Shown here: piece by piece, positions 32,493-42,672 of the stretch | How positions within the stretch are numbered: position 1 is the stretch's first letter | Layout: each line of letters starts with the position of its first letter | Assembly: GCA_023376005.1 (NCBI GenBank) | Contig: CM042145.1 | Location: forward strand, 16,430,534-16,494,533 | Direction: 5' to 3' | DNA: 64,000 nucleotides | From: Doryteuthis pealeii | Taxonomy: Eukaryota > Mollusca > Cephalopoda > Myopsida > Loliginidae | Translations under genes and position numbers: made by a program | Notes under the pieces: model-generated | Seen by the model: the letters and a program-made list of their open reading frames with translations, nothing else | Database searches by the model: none | Told to the model about the DNA's origin: nothing

Positions 32493-33725
32493 GTTGGTTG
32501 GTTGGTTAGTTTTGCAGTATGTTATCAATTGTTGGGTTATTTAATGCTAAAGTCAGGTTTTTTTTCTTTTCATTTCTTTTTTTTTTGGCAAGCAACTATA
32601 TGATTTCAAGTAACTAATGACAATCATTTTGTAAACTATTATAGCTGCAGGTAACTATTCTAAATAAAATTATTTACAGTTACTAGCAAGTATATGCACC
32701 CTCCGGGTGCAAGTATTTAAGTTTTAATGTAATAAAATATTGTATTAAATTAGAAAGGCTAATGAAACTAAATAATAATGCAGATAAAAAGATTTGAAAC
32801 AGAGGGAGCATAATCGAAAAAATAGAACAATTGAAACTTACTCTTCCATCACTCTCGTCTTTCATTGTTATTTTTTCTAATTCAAGTATTTAGTTAAAAT
32901 AGGAAGTAAAGAATAAAATTACTGTTATTTTTTCTTGTTAATGGATTTCTTTTAAGATTCATTGAAGAGATTTTTGCTTATATTCATTAAGATAAAACCA
33001 AACAATTAGAAATCAATAATACTAAGCACGTATTTATTAAAATCATATTTTTAATATCAATATGCAAATTAGCCTTCCCGTTCACACTGTAAACCGCTAT
33101 TTTGTTGTATATATAAATACATGTTGTTAGTATGTTGATATGGTTAACAGTATTAATAATGTAAAACAATTTTATTAATAACTGTGGTTAAAATAAAAAT
33201 AAAATCATGGAGAATGTGATGTCAATAACTAAGGGAACTGTGACTTGAGTAGTGATAGAGTTTCGGTTACAGACAGAAAAACACACAATCTCCATTATAA
33301 TAAGATATAGTATCAAGTATTATTTAATGCCAAAGTCAGTCTTTTTTTTCTTTTTTTTCCCCAAGCAATTATATAGTTTCAAGTAACTAATTACAATCAT
33401 TTGTAAACTATTATAACTTCAAATAACTATTCTTAGTACAAGTAATTTACACACAGTTATATAATATCAAGTATTTCTATCTAATGCAAATAATTTTCAA
33501 ACAGATCTATTTGTTCTATAGATGGGACACTAATAGGTACTACCACTCCAGGTCAGAGTAAACCTGGGAATAATGACAATGAAGTGGTACTTCACACTAC
33601 CTGATCTCCTGAACTAGAGCCTCACCGTCAGACTCATATGCAGTTTAGTGTTATACTCAGGACAAACCATGGGGTGAGGGACTGGAGATACAGTTAGCAT
33701 ATTCTAAGCCCCACCTACAGGGCAA
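32493..33725 (+). repeat. R1 dispersed repeat, long form, split by Helitron
   Basis: R1 starts TTGGTTGGTTGGTTAGTTTT and runs to ATTTACAGTTA at 32682; it resumes at 33306 with TATAGTATCAAGTATT. Joined, the site matches the R1 word CACAGTTATATAGTTTCAAG, confirming a clean insertion between A and T. The remainder contains a second R1 middle and the 3' block GGTACTACCACTCCAGGTCA. Confidence 0.85.
32683..33305 (-). mobile_element. Non-autonomous Helitron inside R1
   Basis: On the minus strand it begins TCTTATTATAATGGAGATTG and ends with hairpin CACCCGGAGGGTG, a 10-nt spacer and CTAG, between host A and T. It is the sister of the plus-strand copy at 52866. Both carry a 60-codon frame starting MKDESDGRV whose stop is the TAG of the terminal CTAG; no Helitron protein motif is present in it. 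Confidence 0.9.
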
Positions 33726-33926
33726 TAAGTACAAGTCACTAATCACTATCATCATATTGGCATGGTTTCTGAGAAAATACTAACATCAGATTTAATGACC
33801 ACTTTCACATGACTTTTTATTACTGATTATGATGTAATTGCTAACATATTTGACTGTGACATCATAGTAAGTGAGTTTGAACTCCAGTCATGCAATTACA
33901 TTCACTTTCATACTAATACCCTTGGG

Positions 33927-34901
33927 GTAGGGCTCGACATTAATGCCGTCCCGTCTGTTGTATACCCTTTCTTTCCTTACTTCTATTCTTCTGCTGTTCA
34001 TCTTTTTTATCTTACGTTCTTCTCCTAGCGTCTCTTCTAACGTCTAGTGTCTGGACTTGGTCTTGGTGGTTGGTCGCACTTAATTTATTTCTTCTAGGTC
34101 AGTCTTGTTACCAAGACACTCATCAACCACAAAACCATGTTACTTTCATAAGCTTTTATTTACTTAAGTAAACATTTCATGCAACTAACATAACGCGCGT
34201 ATGCAGTGAGCTCCAGTTAAGGCAGTACATCTTCTCTGCCTGACGTCCTAACTGAAACTGAGGACCCAACCAGGTCCCACGTGACTTCACATATTTCGCG
34301 GGATTTCTGTAATATTCCATGGAAAGTCCCGCCCATGATATGAAAAGGGGCCATCCCTTCAGAAATACAGGGAGTTGACAATCTTATGCAACTGCATAGA
34401 TTATGTAACACTGTCGTCCCGGGACAATTAATTTGTCATCTGGGACAGTTTGCCGGGGACGGTAAAATTTTTCCTAAAAGTTAGTACTACATTCCAATAA
34501 TGGCCGTCCAGTGATTGCTGACCTCAAAATGAGGCTACAGCACCGCAGGTCTATTCTCAAAGCCATGTAATGAATAATGGTGGAGGGAGATAGTTTAAAA
34601 GGACCGAATTATGTACTACTAACCTTACTCAGGGTAACTTAAAGTAAAAAAGTTTTTTTTTTTTTTTTTAGCTCAAAACACACTAGGAAATGGATTTTTT
34701 GTCCAAATATCCAGAATAATCACTGCTTCAGCTTTTCTTAATGTTTTATTACGTGTTATTATGCTACTGATGACTCACAAGTATAGATGATGCTAATGAA
34801 TTAAACAAAAATATTTTGATTTTGGGACGGTCCAAACCCCATTCGGACGGTTGATAATTTTTGTTCGGGGATGTCATGAAAAAAGTTAGTGTCGGGGCCT
34901 G
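33927..34901. mobile_element. hAT-like non-autonomous element, 8-bp target duplication
   Basis: Target duplication CCCTTGGG (33919-33926) and CCCTTGGA (34902-34909), 7 of 8 matching, inside a SINE-A. The ends are GTAGGGCTCGACATTAATG and, inverted, CAGGCCCCGACACTAAC; an AGGGCTCGACA-type end and an 8-bp duplication are typical of hAT elements. Inside are GGGACGG / CCGTCCC words and a solo LTR at 33959-34410. No transposase frame is seen. Confidence 0.7.
33959..34410 (-). mobile_element. Solo LTR, 452 bp, inside the hAT-like element
   Basis: The element runs TGTTACATAATC to GGGTATACA on the minus strand (TG..CA ends) and is flanked by CTGT at 33955-33958 and 34411-34414 (4-bp duplication). Two AATAAA signals lie on the minus strand at 34160-34155 and 34089-34084. 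There is no second LTR or internal region, so recombination has removed them. The 64-codon frame at 34217-34411 lies within the LTR and is not a gene. Confidence 0.75.
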
Positions 34902-35164
34902 CCCTTGGAAAGGTATGAATACCCTCATCCCTCCAGCTAAGGGTTAAATAGTACGACTACTGTTCTTCTACAAGGATGGCCTTTTAAACTGAAGTAATAA
35001 ATTGTCTTTTATTATTTGTTACCAATCTAATATTTTTTCTTATTTTTATAAATAAACAGTTGTTTTGTTGTTTCCATTTTCTGCCTTGAAACTAGAAACA
35101 AACTTGAACATTTTTTTAGAAAACATCTTGGCAATTTAAGGAAGTAAGCTAAGTTGTGGCTTTT

Positions 35165-35368
35165 CCATTTGTGTATTTTATATTTGTTTATACAGAAGTT
35201 TAAGAAAACCTTTCATTAAAATTTTATATCACTTATGAGGTTCTTATAATGCGCACTTTTTTGCTGGGTTAGGGTTACATCTATCTATATAAAAGTCAAT
35301 ATATTTGTTTTGTTCACCTGAACGTGTCTTGTTGATACAAACAGAAAGAGAGGAAGGGAGCACTTGGT
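35165..35368 (+). repeat. Dispersed duplicate, copy 1 of 2
   Basis: GAAGTTTAAGAAAACCTTTC, TGCTGGGTTAGGGTTACATC and TGATACAAACAGAAAGAGAG recur at 36395-36592. 34966-35164 is unrecognised. A short R1 start (TTTTATGGCATATCAACC) follows at 35378. Confidence 0.8.
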
Positions 35369-35499
35369 TGTTTTGTTTTATGGCATATCAACCTTCTTGG
35401 GTCATTTAATGCTGAATCAAGTCATTTTTGATAAATAATATCAAGGGTAAGAATTTGGTAGTCAAAGATTTAGAATGTTCATTGGCTAAAAGGAAATTA

Positions 35500-36240
35500 G
35501 TTTATGCGTATTTGATCATTATATTATGATTCACAGGCAAACCTGGGAACTTAGATGACCCATGAATCTGTTGAATTCCTACAGTAAAAGATGTCCCTGA
35601 TGATAGTGATGCTTCTATTCCTGAAGGATTCTAATTAGCATTTTATAGTTATCACTTTCGTATTGAGAATATGGAGGCGTGTGGCATAATGGTTAGTCGT
35701 GGGAAATGGACTTGCTGACCCGAGTTCAAATCCTAGACAAGGCTGATTGCATTTCACATAGCGCTAATATCCTTGGGAAAGGTATGAATCAATATATTCT
35801 CCCTCCAGCTATGGGTAAAATAGTAGGGCAAACTGGGCTTTTTAACCTTGGATAGGTAACCAGTCTAGGAGAAGGAAAAACTTAGAATTTGAAAAACCTG
35901 AGATCAGTTCTTGATTGGTTTTTGGCATTCCTTGTTCACCAATTCTTTTCTATTGACTTTGCCAAAAAAGTGTGGATGGTCCAACACAAGCCTTCACCAC
36001 TATAAACAAAACACTGTGTGGGTTGTCCACTGGATGAACCCTCATGCATTGAAATTGACGAGAGAGTCCATTGAGAATATAGATGATTAAAATATGATGT
36101 TCAGCATAGATGTAAACTCTCACAAAATTCTCTTTTAATTTCAAATTGAACAGAAAAATGCTTTATTCTCTAAGTATAAACATTTTAAATGCATTGTTCT
36201 AATAAAAATCTTACAATGTTTTCCTGTGGGTTTTTTTTGT
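35500..36240 (+). repeat. Segment paralogous to 42240-42530, carrying a SINE insertion
   Basis: GAATCTGTTGAATTCCTACA, ATGATAGTGATGCTTCTATT (left of the SINE) and AAAATGCTTTATTCTCTAAG, CATTGTTCTAATAAAAATCT (right of it) match the order of related words at 42.27-42.50 kb, where no SINE is present. Confidence 0.65.
35673..36069 (+). mobile_element. SINE-A, tail A3, full length with 11-bp target duplication
   Basis: ATTGAGAATAT flanks it at 35662-35672 and 36070-36080. Head GGAGGCGTGTGGCATAATGG, B box CCCGAGTTCAAATCCTAGAC, core, then the A3 tail GTGTGGATGGTCCAACACAA to AATTGACGAGAGAGTCC. It fixes the A3 unit at 397 bp, with no poly(A). Confidence 0.95.
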
Positions 36241-36394
36241 GTGTGCTGGGGTACCATTACGAATTGATAATTAAATTTTTTAGTAATTTAATGAAATTGG
36301 TTCAAAATTCTGTAAAATTCAAACATTGCAAAAGATTATTGATTTCTTGGTGAAATGATTGATCAAATTTACAGTTCATCCCACAAAAATCATT

Positions 36395-36592
36395 TATATT
36401 CGTTTGTACTGAAGTTTAAGAAAACCTTTCATTAAAATTGTATATTACTTATTTAGGTTTTTATAATGTGCAATTTTTGCTGGGTTAGGGTTACATCTAT
36501 ATAATATATAAATTCAATGTATTTTATTCTGTTCACCTGAAGGTGTCTTGCTGATACAAACAGAAAAAGAAGAAAGGAGCACTTGAACACAC
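36395..36592 (+). repeat. Dispersed duplicate, copy 2 of 2
   Basis: Sister of 35165-35368; about 1.23 kb separates the two, with the SINE-A in between. Confidence 0.8.
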
Positions 36593-36719
36593 TGACATAA
36601 TATTCTCTGTTGAGTTTAAGATAAGGCCATGTGTGTTTGTGTGTTCTCTAGTACAATCACTAATATAACTACAACTATTAATACTACTGCTACTACAATT
36701 GGATAACAATTTTAGGGCT

Positions 36720-37480
36720 TGCCTTTTCTTTTTTTTTCTCTCTAATCTTTATAGAAAAAAAGTAAAAATCTTTTTTTGTTGGTTCATTTTTTCATATCTC
36801 ATAAAATAAAATAGGGGTGGGGTAGACCTCGTAAAAAATATTTCCCCTAATATATTTTAGGAAAAAACTATTTCATACATATTTTCATCAAAAGGTAAGC
36901 AATCCTAAAAATTTTCGTGAAAATCGGACCATTAATTCATTTTCATATAATTTAAAAAAAAAAAATTGTCATAACTTATTTTTGGCTATGTTAAATTTCA
37001 ATTGATTTAACAATGCAAAAATGTAAACATTGTTTTTCAATCATAATTTTCATTATTTCCGTAAACTGAATTTTTTTTTGGTACTCTTCGCGGAGAACCA
37101 TGCCGGCCTCCTGCCTCAAAAATCGCTAGACGGTGGCTGCTAAAAAACAAACACCAGTTACGATTGAAGTCCGTAGCTGAAGCGGTGTCACTTGAAAAAA
37201 AAAAAAAAGGTTAAGGGTTAGGGTTGGGGTTAGTTTAATGGGAAAATAAATAATTTGGGCTCTGTTTTTTCTGGGTCACCCTGTATACAAAACTTAATCT
37301 TAACTAGAGTTGGTTAGGGTTGGGGTTGGGTTTTTCGGGAAAAATGCCCTAAGTTGGTTGGGGTTTTTTTTTGGGGGGGGGTACACAGAAGCAGGGATAA
37401 TTTTCTTCATTTTTAATTTAGAATAAGTTTATATTTTAATAGCAATACTAATTCATTGGATTAGTCACTCAATTTTTAAA
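36720..37480. other. Unrecognised stretch with TTAGGG-like runs
   Basis: The first half is T/A-rich. Near 37084-37195 there is a GC-richer island (TCGCGGAGAACCATGCCGGC). At 37209-37235 and 37308-37340 lie GGTTAAGGGTTAGGGTTGGG-type words. No gene or family is recognised; CTGGGTCACCCTGTATACAA at 37268 resembles some mariner ends but has no partner. Confidence 0.4.
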
Positions 37481-37483
37481 AAA

Positions 37484-37722
37484 TAAATAAGTCGTCAGGT
37501 TGGCCTTAAGTTGGTATCAGCCAGACAGCGAAGGGAGTTTATCCCCTATTCACTAGTGCTAGACCAAGGAGATTATTTTAGCATCTGAGGTGGAGCATCA
37601 CACCTACCATCAGTTCCTCACTTTACCGCACAGGTCCCTGTGCAATTCATACGCTGAGTTGGCGAGGGCCGGTATCGAACCAAGAACCCTATGGTTCCCA
37701 GACTGACACTCTACCGCTGCAA
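37484..37722 (-). mobile_element. SINE-B, near full length
   Basis: Minus-strand head GCGGTAGAGTGTCAGTCTGG and GGTTCGATACCGGCCCTCGC, body AGCATAAG-free but otherwise intact, tail CCAACCTGACGACTTATTTA. Confidence 0.9.
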
Positions 37723-38003
37723 CCAATTAAAACGTTTTAAAAAATATTGGTCGGTAAACTAGGTGTGCAAAAAATGTACTCGTATGTATTTGTCTACAGA
37801 ACAAATAGAGTCTAAAACATATTTTTGCAGCGAGTGATATCAGTGGCTTGTCTTAAACTCATATACAGTCATGTTGATGTTCAGATAAGATTAGATCAGG
37901 TCACTGAATATTGAATGTCACTAGGACATATTTAATAACCTATATATCATTATAGAGATATTTTCTTCATTTTTGTTTTTTATCAAGTGGATACAGGTTG
38001 GGT

Positions 38004-38442
38004 GGTTAAATCGAACTTAACGGGCCTAAATTCCACCATCGTATGTCCCCACCACTGAAAGAAAAAAAAATACCAAAAAATCAGGGAATTAACCGAATTT
38101 AATGAAATTTTCAGTGTTGATATATTAATAAATAATAGATATAATGCACCAGTTATTTTATTTTAAAAACTTTTACATTTTTTCAGGTGAGTTAACTTTG
38201 AACCGCGTATCTTTGAGGCGTAACACAGATTCTCAAAGATATGCGGTTCAAAGTTAACTGACCTGAAAAAATGTAAAAATTTTTAAATAAAATAACTGGT
38301 GTTTTATATCTTTTATTCATTAATATATCAATACTGAAAATTTCATTAAATTCGGTTAATTCCGTGATTTTTTATATTTTATTTTCTTCCGGCGGGGTGA
38401 CATATGATAGTAGAATTTAGGTCCTTTAGGTTCAATTTAACT
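38004..38442. mobile_element. 439-bp fold-back element, copy 1
   Basis: The element reads almost the same on both strands: ends GGTTAAATCGAACTTAACGG and, inverted, AGTTAAATTGAACCTAAAGG, with arms of ~200 bp meeting at TATCTTTGAG-(about 15 nt)-CTCAAAGATA near 38217. Host GGTTGGGT is duplicated exactly at 37996-38003 and 38443-38450. An 8-bp duplication fits hAT-type transposition. Non-coding. Copy 2 at 44825 is also 439 bp. Confidence 0.9.
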
Positions 38443-38765
38443 GGTTGGGTTTTATGGCATGTCAACCCTCGGTTATTTTATTTAAGATGAAGACATTTTT
38501 GTTTTATTCATTCTTGAAGGGCATTCATATTTTTTTAAAGTATTTTTTTTAAACACATTTTTAAAAAACTAATTTTTTAAAACTATTTAACCCATCAATG
38601 GGATCCTAATAGGTATTACCACTCTGGGTCAGAGTAGACCTGGGAGCAATGGTGATAAAGGAGAACTCCACACTCACCAGAGCTCAAGAATTGGAACCTC
38701 ACCACTAAATGCAGTTTAATCCTGGATCCTCAACTGGATACAATCAGCTCTTAATTTTGGGGCAG
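38443..38765 (+). repeat. R1 dispersed repeat
   Basis: GGTTGGGTTTTATGGCATGT, TCAACCCTCGGTTATTTTA, GGTATTACCACTCTGGGTCA and GAACCTCACCACTAAATGCA in order. The fold-back element inserted into its first bases. Confidence 0.85.
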
Positions 38766-38911
38766 CTGAGCCTTTTCTGCGTGAATGATAATTTTCATTC
38801 AACTTGCTCAAAAAACAAAACATGTTTCCTGTAAATTATAGGGTACTTTTTGAACATTATCAGCCCTTTGGACAAATTCTGATGATTTTGTTCATGATAA
38901 TTTTGATGTGG

Positions 38912-38914
<3 letters not shown>

Positions 38915-38971
<57 letters not shown>
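38915..38971. repeat. (TA)n microsatellite
   Basis: About 27 TA units at the edge of the inverted repeat that follows. Confidence 0.95.
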
Positions 38972-38975
38972 CTGG

Positions 38976-39259
38976 TAATCCTTAACTTGTTCCTCGTAAA
39001 TTCCTACCATAAAATAAACTGAACCTTCATTTTATGTCTGTGTTTTTGCAATAAATGTTTTATTTTTCTTGCACCCATTATTTTACAATACTGAATATAT
39101 TTTCTTTATTTAAAAACATTTATTGCAAACATATATATTTCTTTACTTAAAAACATTTATTGCAAACATATTTAAAACATTTATTGCAAAAACACAGACA
39201 TAAAATGAGGGTTCAGTTTATTTTATAGTAGGAATTTACGAGGAACAAGTTGAAGATTA
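38976..39259. repeat. Inverted repeat, ~85-bp arms
   Basis: Left arm TAATCCTTAACTTGTTCCTC to GTGTTTTTGCAATAAATG (38976-39061) is inverted at 39175-39259 (CATTTATTGCAAAAACACAG to AACAAGTTGAAGATTA), with a ~113-bp loop holding two further AAAACATTTATTGCAAACAT copies. The arms differ at few sites, so it is recent or maintained. Confidence 0.9.
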
Positions 39260-39261
39260 CC

Positions 39262-39570
39262 TATAGCTCAGTTAACAGACCTTTGTTAGTGAGTTTGATT
39301 CTTACAAGGTGATCCATGCTTCTGGCCTTGTGTGACAATTAAGCTAAACTTAGTAAATAATAATGGCGATTTAACGGGCACCTCACACTGTGTAATAGTT
39401 AGCAAGATAGATTAGCGGACCATTGTTAGTTATTGGGCAACCCATACTTCTGGGATTTTGCCATATCTAAGCTTAGTATATTACTATAAGAATTTAAAGC
39501 CTCACTAGGCGCCCCATACTTCTGGCCTTGTGCCACAACTAAGAATGTCTTAGTAAATAACTATAATGAT
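39262..39570 (+). mobile_element. SINE-C trimer
   Basis: Three head-to-tail ~110-bp units: TATAGCTCAGTTAACAGACC (first), GTGTAATAGTTAGCAAGATA with GACCATTGTTAGTTATTGGG (second), and GGCGCCCCATACTTCTGGCC (third, partial). Each ends TTCTGGCCTTGTGYCA..CTTAGTAAATAA. The A-box and B-box-like words mark a tRNA origin. Confidence 0.75.
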
Positions 39571-39639
39571 TTAACATAATGTTGGCAATTTTGATGTTGG
39601 CCTGAATGCAAAAAAAACACATAGAAATTTGCATTTATG

Positions 39640-39691
<52 letters not shown>
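39640..39691. repeat. (TA)n microsatellite
   Basis: About 25 TA units. Confidence 0.95.
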
Positions 39692-39694
<3 letters not shown>

Positions 39695-39795
39695 CTATAT
39701 AAATATGTGTGGTAAACAGACACCTGAAGAAGAGCACAAAAATATAGTAAGTACAATTCATTTTTTCAACACTTTCTTTCATTTACTTTAGTTAA

Positions 39796-39908
<113 letters not shown>

Positions 39909-40394
39909 TGAACAAACAGCCATTTAGATATTGCTTATAGTCTTGGGAATTGTTTCAGTTGCCTGCAATTATTTACTACTGTGAAGGTAGAGGAAGGGTG
40001 TATGTATGTATTCATATTTGATGATAGTATATTTATAAAGTATAAAATGGTAGAGCAATATTTTTGGTAAAAAGCACTTTGAGTTACAAATCATCTTATC
40101 TTTATAATCCCTGGTTGTTAATGATATCAACATCTTATTTGGTGTCTTCAAGAAGCACACAGCTAGCATACAGGTATAGTCACGTCAAAGCCAAGAGACC
40201 AAAACTTAAACTGGAAGTTGGTAACTACAAAGAGTAAAGACTGTAGCCTATCATGATGCAAAATACTGGTGGTGGTTTTTGTATACAAATTCTGAAGCAG
40301 TTAAATTGACAGATGAGCTAAAAAAAATAATAAAATAGACACCAATGGTTTGCAACTGTATGTGTTATATACCCCTAACATGATTTGGGTATAT

Positions 40395-40401
40395 AATGGA
40401 T

Positions 40402-40432
<31 letters not shown>

Positions 40433-40710
40433 TTAGATATATTAGAGATGAGAGAGAGAGAGAGAGAGTTAGATATATTAGAGATGAGAGAGAGAGAGAG
40501 AGTTAGATATATTAGAGATGATAGAGAGAGAGAGAGAGAGAGAGAGTTAGATATATTAGAGATGAGAGAGAGAGAGAGAGATAGTTAGATATATTAGAGA
40601 TGAGAGAGAGAGAGAGAGATAGTTAGATATATTAGAGATGAGAGAGAGAGAGAGAGATAGTTAGATATATTAGAGATGAGAGAGAGAGAGAGAGAGTTAG
40701 ATATATTAGA

Positions 40711-40748
<38 letters not shown>

Positions 40749-40858
40749 TTATATATATTAGAGATGAGAGAGAGAGAGAGATAGTTAGATATATTAGAGA
40801 TGAGAGAGAGAGAGAGAGTTAGATATATTAGAGATGAGAGGGAGAGAGAGAGTAGATA
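40395..40858. repeat. Minisatellite GTTAGATATATTAGAGATGA-(GA)n
   Basis: About 11 units. The 20-base part is almost constant and the GA run varies from 7 to 16 repeats; several units have GATAGTTAG in place of GAGTTAG. 40859-41049 carries a 104-codon frame of no recognised family. Confidence 0.95.
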
Positions 40859-41047
40859 TATACACTACCTTGATAATGGTTCAGAAAAGAACCGAAAGTA
40901 CTTGGTCTACCAATAATAACTCTTTCGGACTATTGATTAACACCTTTCAACATGATAACATCAAAAGTGTTGTTAGGAAACTTGAAAGAAAAAAAGAAAA
41001 AAAAATTGAAATCAATAAAGATTCTATTAAGTTTAACCAAATTTTTT

Positions 41048-41049
<2 letters not shown>

Positions 41050-41104
<55 letters not shown>

Positions 41105-41105
41105 C

Positions 41106-41147
<42 letters not shown>
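41050..41147. repeat. (TA)n-(GT)n-(TA)n microsatellite
   Basis: Two (TA)n tracts flank a (GT)n core with one CT interruption. 41148-41496 is unrecognised. Confidence 0.95.
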
Positions 41148-41153
<6 letters not shown>

Positions 41154-41492
41154 TTTGCAGGATAATTGTCTACATTTCTTGACAACTAACTGTACCTTTT
41201 GATAAAAAAGATTTATAAAGTTTTCAAATAAATTTTTTTCACTCCAAATAAAACAGTAAGTGAAATGTGTCAACTTCTTTGATTGTTATTGCTACCTGAA
41301 GAAATTTGATGTAAGGGAATTCTCAAGATTCCATAGAAAGGGTAAAGAACTGGAAGTGTCAAGGCTTCTTATTTGGTTTTGGTATTCAACAGGAAAAGAT
41401 AGAAAAGAAACTATATTGCTATTTAATTATAATCATTAATTTTGAGAATTAAGACGCCTGCATGTGACGGTTTAGCATTTTATTATTATCAT

Positions 41493-41496
<4 letters not shown>

Positions 41497-41530
<34 letters not shown>
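41497..41530. repeat. Poly(T) run of ~34
   Basis: A single T homopolymer; shorter T and G runs follow at 41669-41698. Confidence 0.95.
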
Positions 41531-41534
<4 letters not shown>

Positions 41535-41738
41535 ATAAAGGTTGACCTTCAATCTCATTTTGGAGTGGAAAATTAAATGTTGTCAAGGCAGAATTTAAAA
41601 AAAAAAAAGATTAAATCTTGTAGTTTGAATTCTCAACTACAACATTCAACATTTTCATTTCTTTAATTTTTTTTTTTTTTTTTGGGGGGGGGGGGGGTTA
41701 TTTTTCTTTTTGACTTTTCCACCACAAAGAAAGAGACA

Positions 41739-42035
41739 GTTGGTTGGTTGGTTAGATTTTTTGCCATGTCAACCCTTGTTGGGTTATTTTATGCCAAAGA
41801 TGTTTTGTTTATTCATTTTTTATGTGTATTCAATTTAAAAAAAAAAAAAAATCAATTTAATTTATTTTTAAACACATTTTCTTCTATCTAACACATAGAT
41901 GGGACCCTAACAGGTACTACCACTCCGGGTCAGAGTGGACCTGAAAGTCATGGCAATGAAGGGGTACTCCACACTACCCAGAGTTTCACCATCAGATGTA
42001 GTTTAACGTCATACCCAGGACATGAAAGAGACAGA
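41739..42035 (+). repeat. R1 dispersed repeat, short form
   Basis: TTGGTTGGTTGGTTAGATTT, TGCCATGTCAACCCTTGTTG, CATAGATGGGACCCTAACAG, GGTACTACCACTCCGGGTCA and CGTCATACCCAGGACATGAA: all R1 landmarks in a ~297-bp copy. Confidence 0.9.
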
Positions 42036-42239
42036 AAAAAACAAAGAATTCATGTCCTTAAAAAAAAGAAATATGTGGTTGAAAACCAAACATTTTAATA
42101 ATTAGAATATTATGACAGAAAACAAAAAATGTGAACTGAAAGTTTAATTTATTGAATTTGATTGAAAAATGATTGCGCATGAAGATTAAACTCATTGCAT
42201 TTGATCCTTTGTAAAAAATTTTAAAATTATTGAATTCAT

Positions 42240-42530
42240 GAATTCTAATGATCGATCACTAGACGACATGTGAATTTGTTGGGTTCCTATTGTAATATCT
42301 ATCCATGATGATATTTCGCTTCTATTTAGAAAGTAGTGAAAGATTTTAAAAAGCAATTCATAATTATCTCATAAATTTAGATGATTGAAAAGAAAAAGTT
42401 GCAGACCCCACAAAATTATGATTTAGTGACAAATTGGACTGGAAAATGCTTTATCCTTTAAGAACCTTTTAAGTATATTGTTCTTATAAGAATATTACGA
42501 TGATGAGCTGTTTTTGCTGGGTTAACACAC
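42240..42530 (+). repeat. Segment paralogous to 35500-36240, without the SINE
   Basis: GTGAATTTGTTGGGTTCCTA, CCATGATGATATTTCGCTTC, GGAAAATGCTTTATCCTTTA and TATTGTTCTTATAAGAATAT line up with the segment at 35.5 kb but run through without a SINE-A. Confidence 0.65.
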
Positions 42531-42539
42531 AAACACACA

Positions 42540-42577
42540 TTATATATATATACATATATATATACATATACATATAC

Positions 42578-42612
<35 letters not shown>

Positions 42613-42672
42613 TATTTATACAAACACACACACACACCCATACAAACACACACACACAATCATATATATATA
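42540..42672. repeat. (TA)n(CA)n microsatellite
   Basis: TA tracts broken by TACATATA, then CA tracts broken by TTTATACAAA and CCATACAAA. Confidence 0.95.

Larger units (their letters stand above)
33860..34965 (+). mobile_element. SINE-A split by a hAT-like element
   Basis: Left part: GAGTTTGAACTCCAGTCATG, CATACTAATACCCTTGGG. Right part from 34902: CCCTTGGAAAGGTATGAATA, CCTCCAGCTAAGGGTTAAAT. Joining the parts restores the usual TAATACCCTTGGGAAAGGTA word. The head and tail are degraded. Confidence 0.8.

Noticed and set aside
36237..36720. Possible gene between 36.2 and 36.7 kb
   Set aside because: No frame of useful length or splice-like structure; 36395-36592 is the second copy of a dispersed repeat.
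37209..37340. TTAGGG-like runs as a telomere or interstitial telomeric array
   Set aside because: Words such as GGTTAGGGTTGGGG are few and irregular, with no tandem TTAGGG array; the single GGGTTAGGGTTACATC at 35268 and 36479 belongs to a duplicated repeat.
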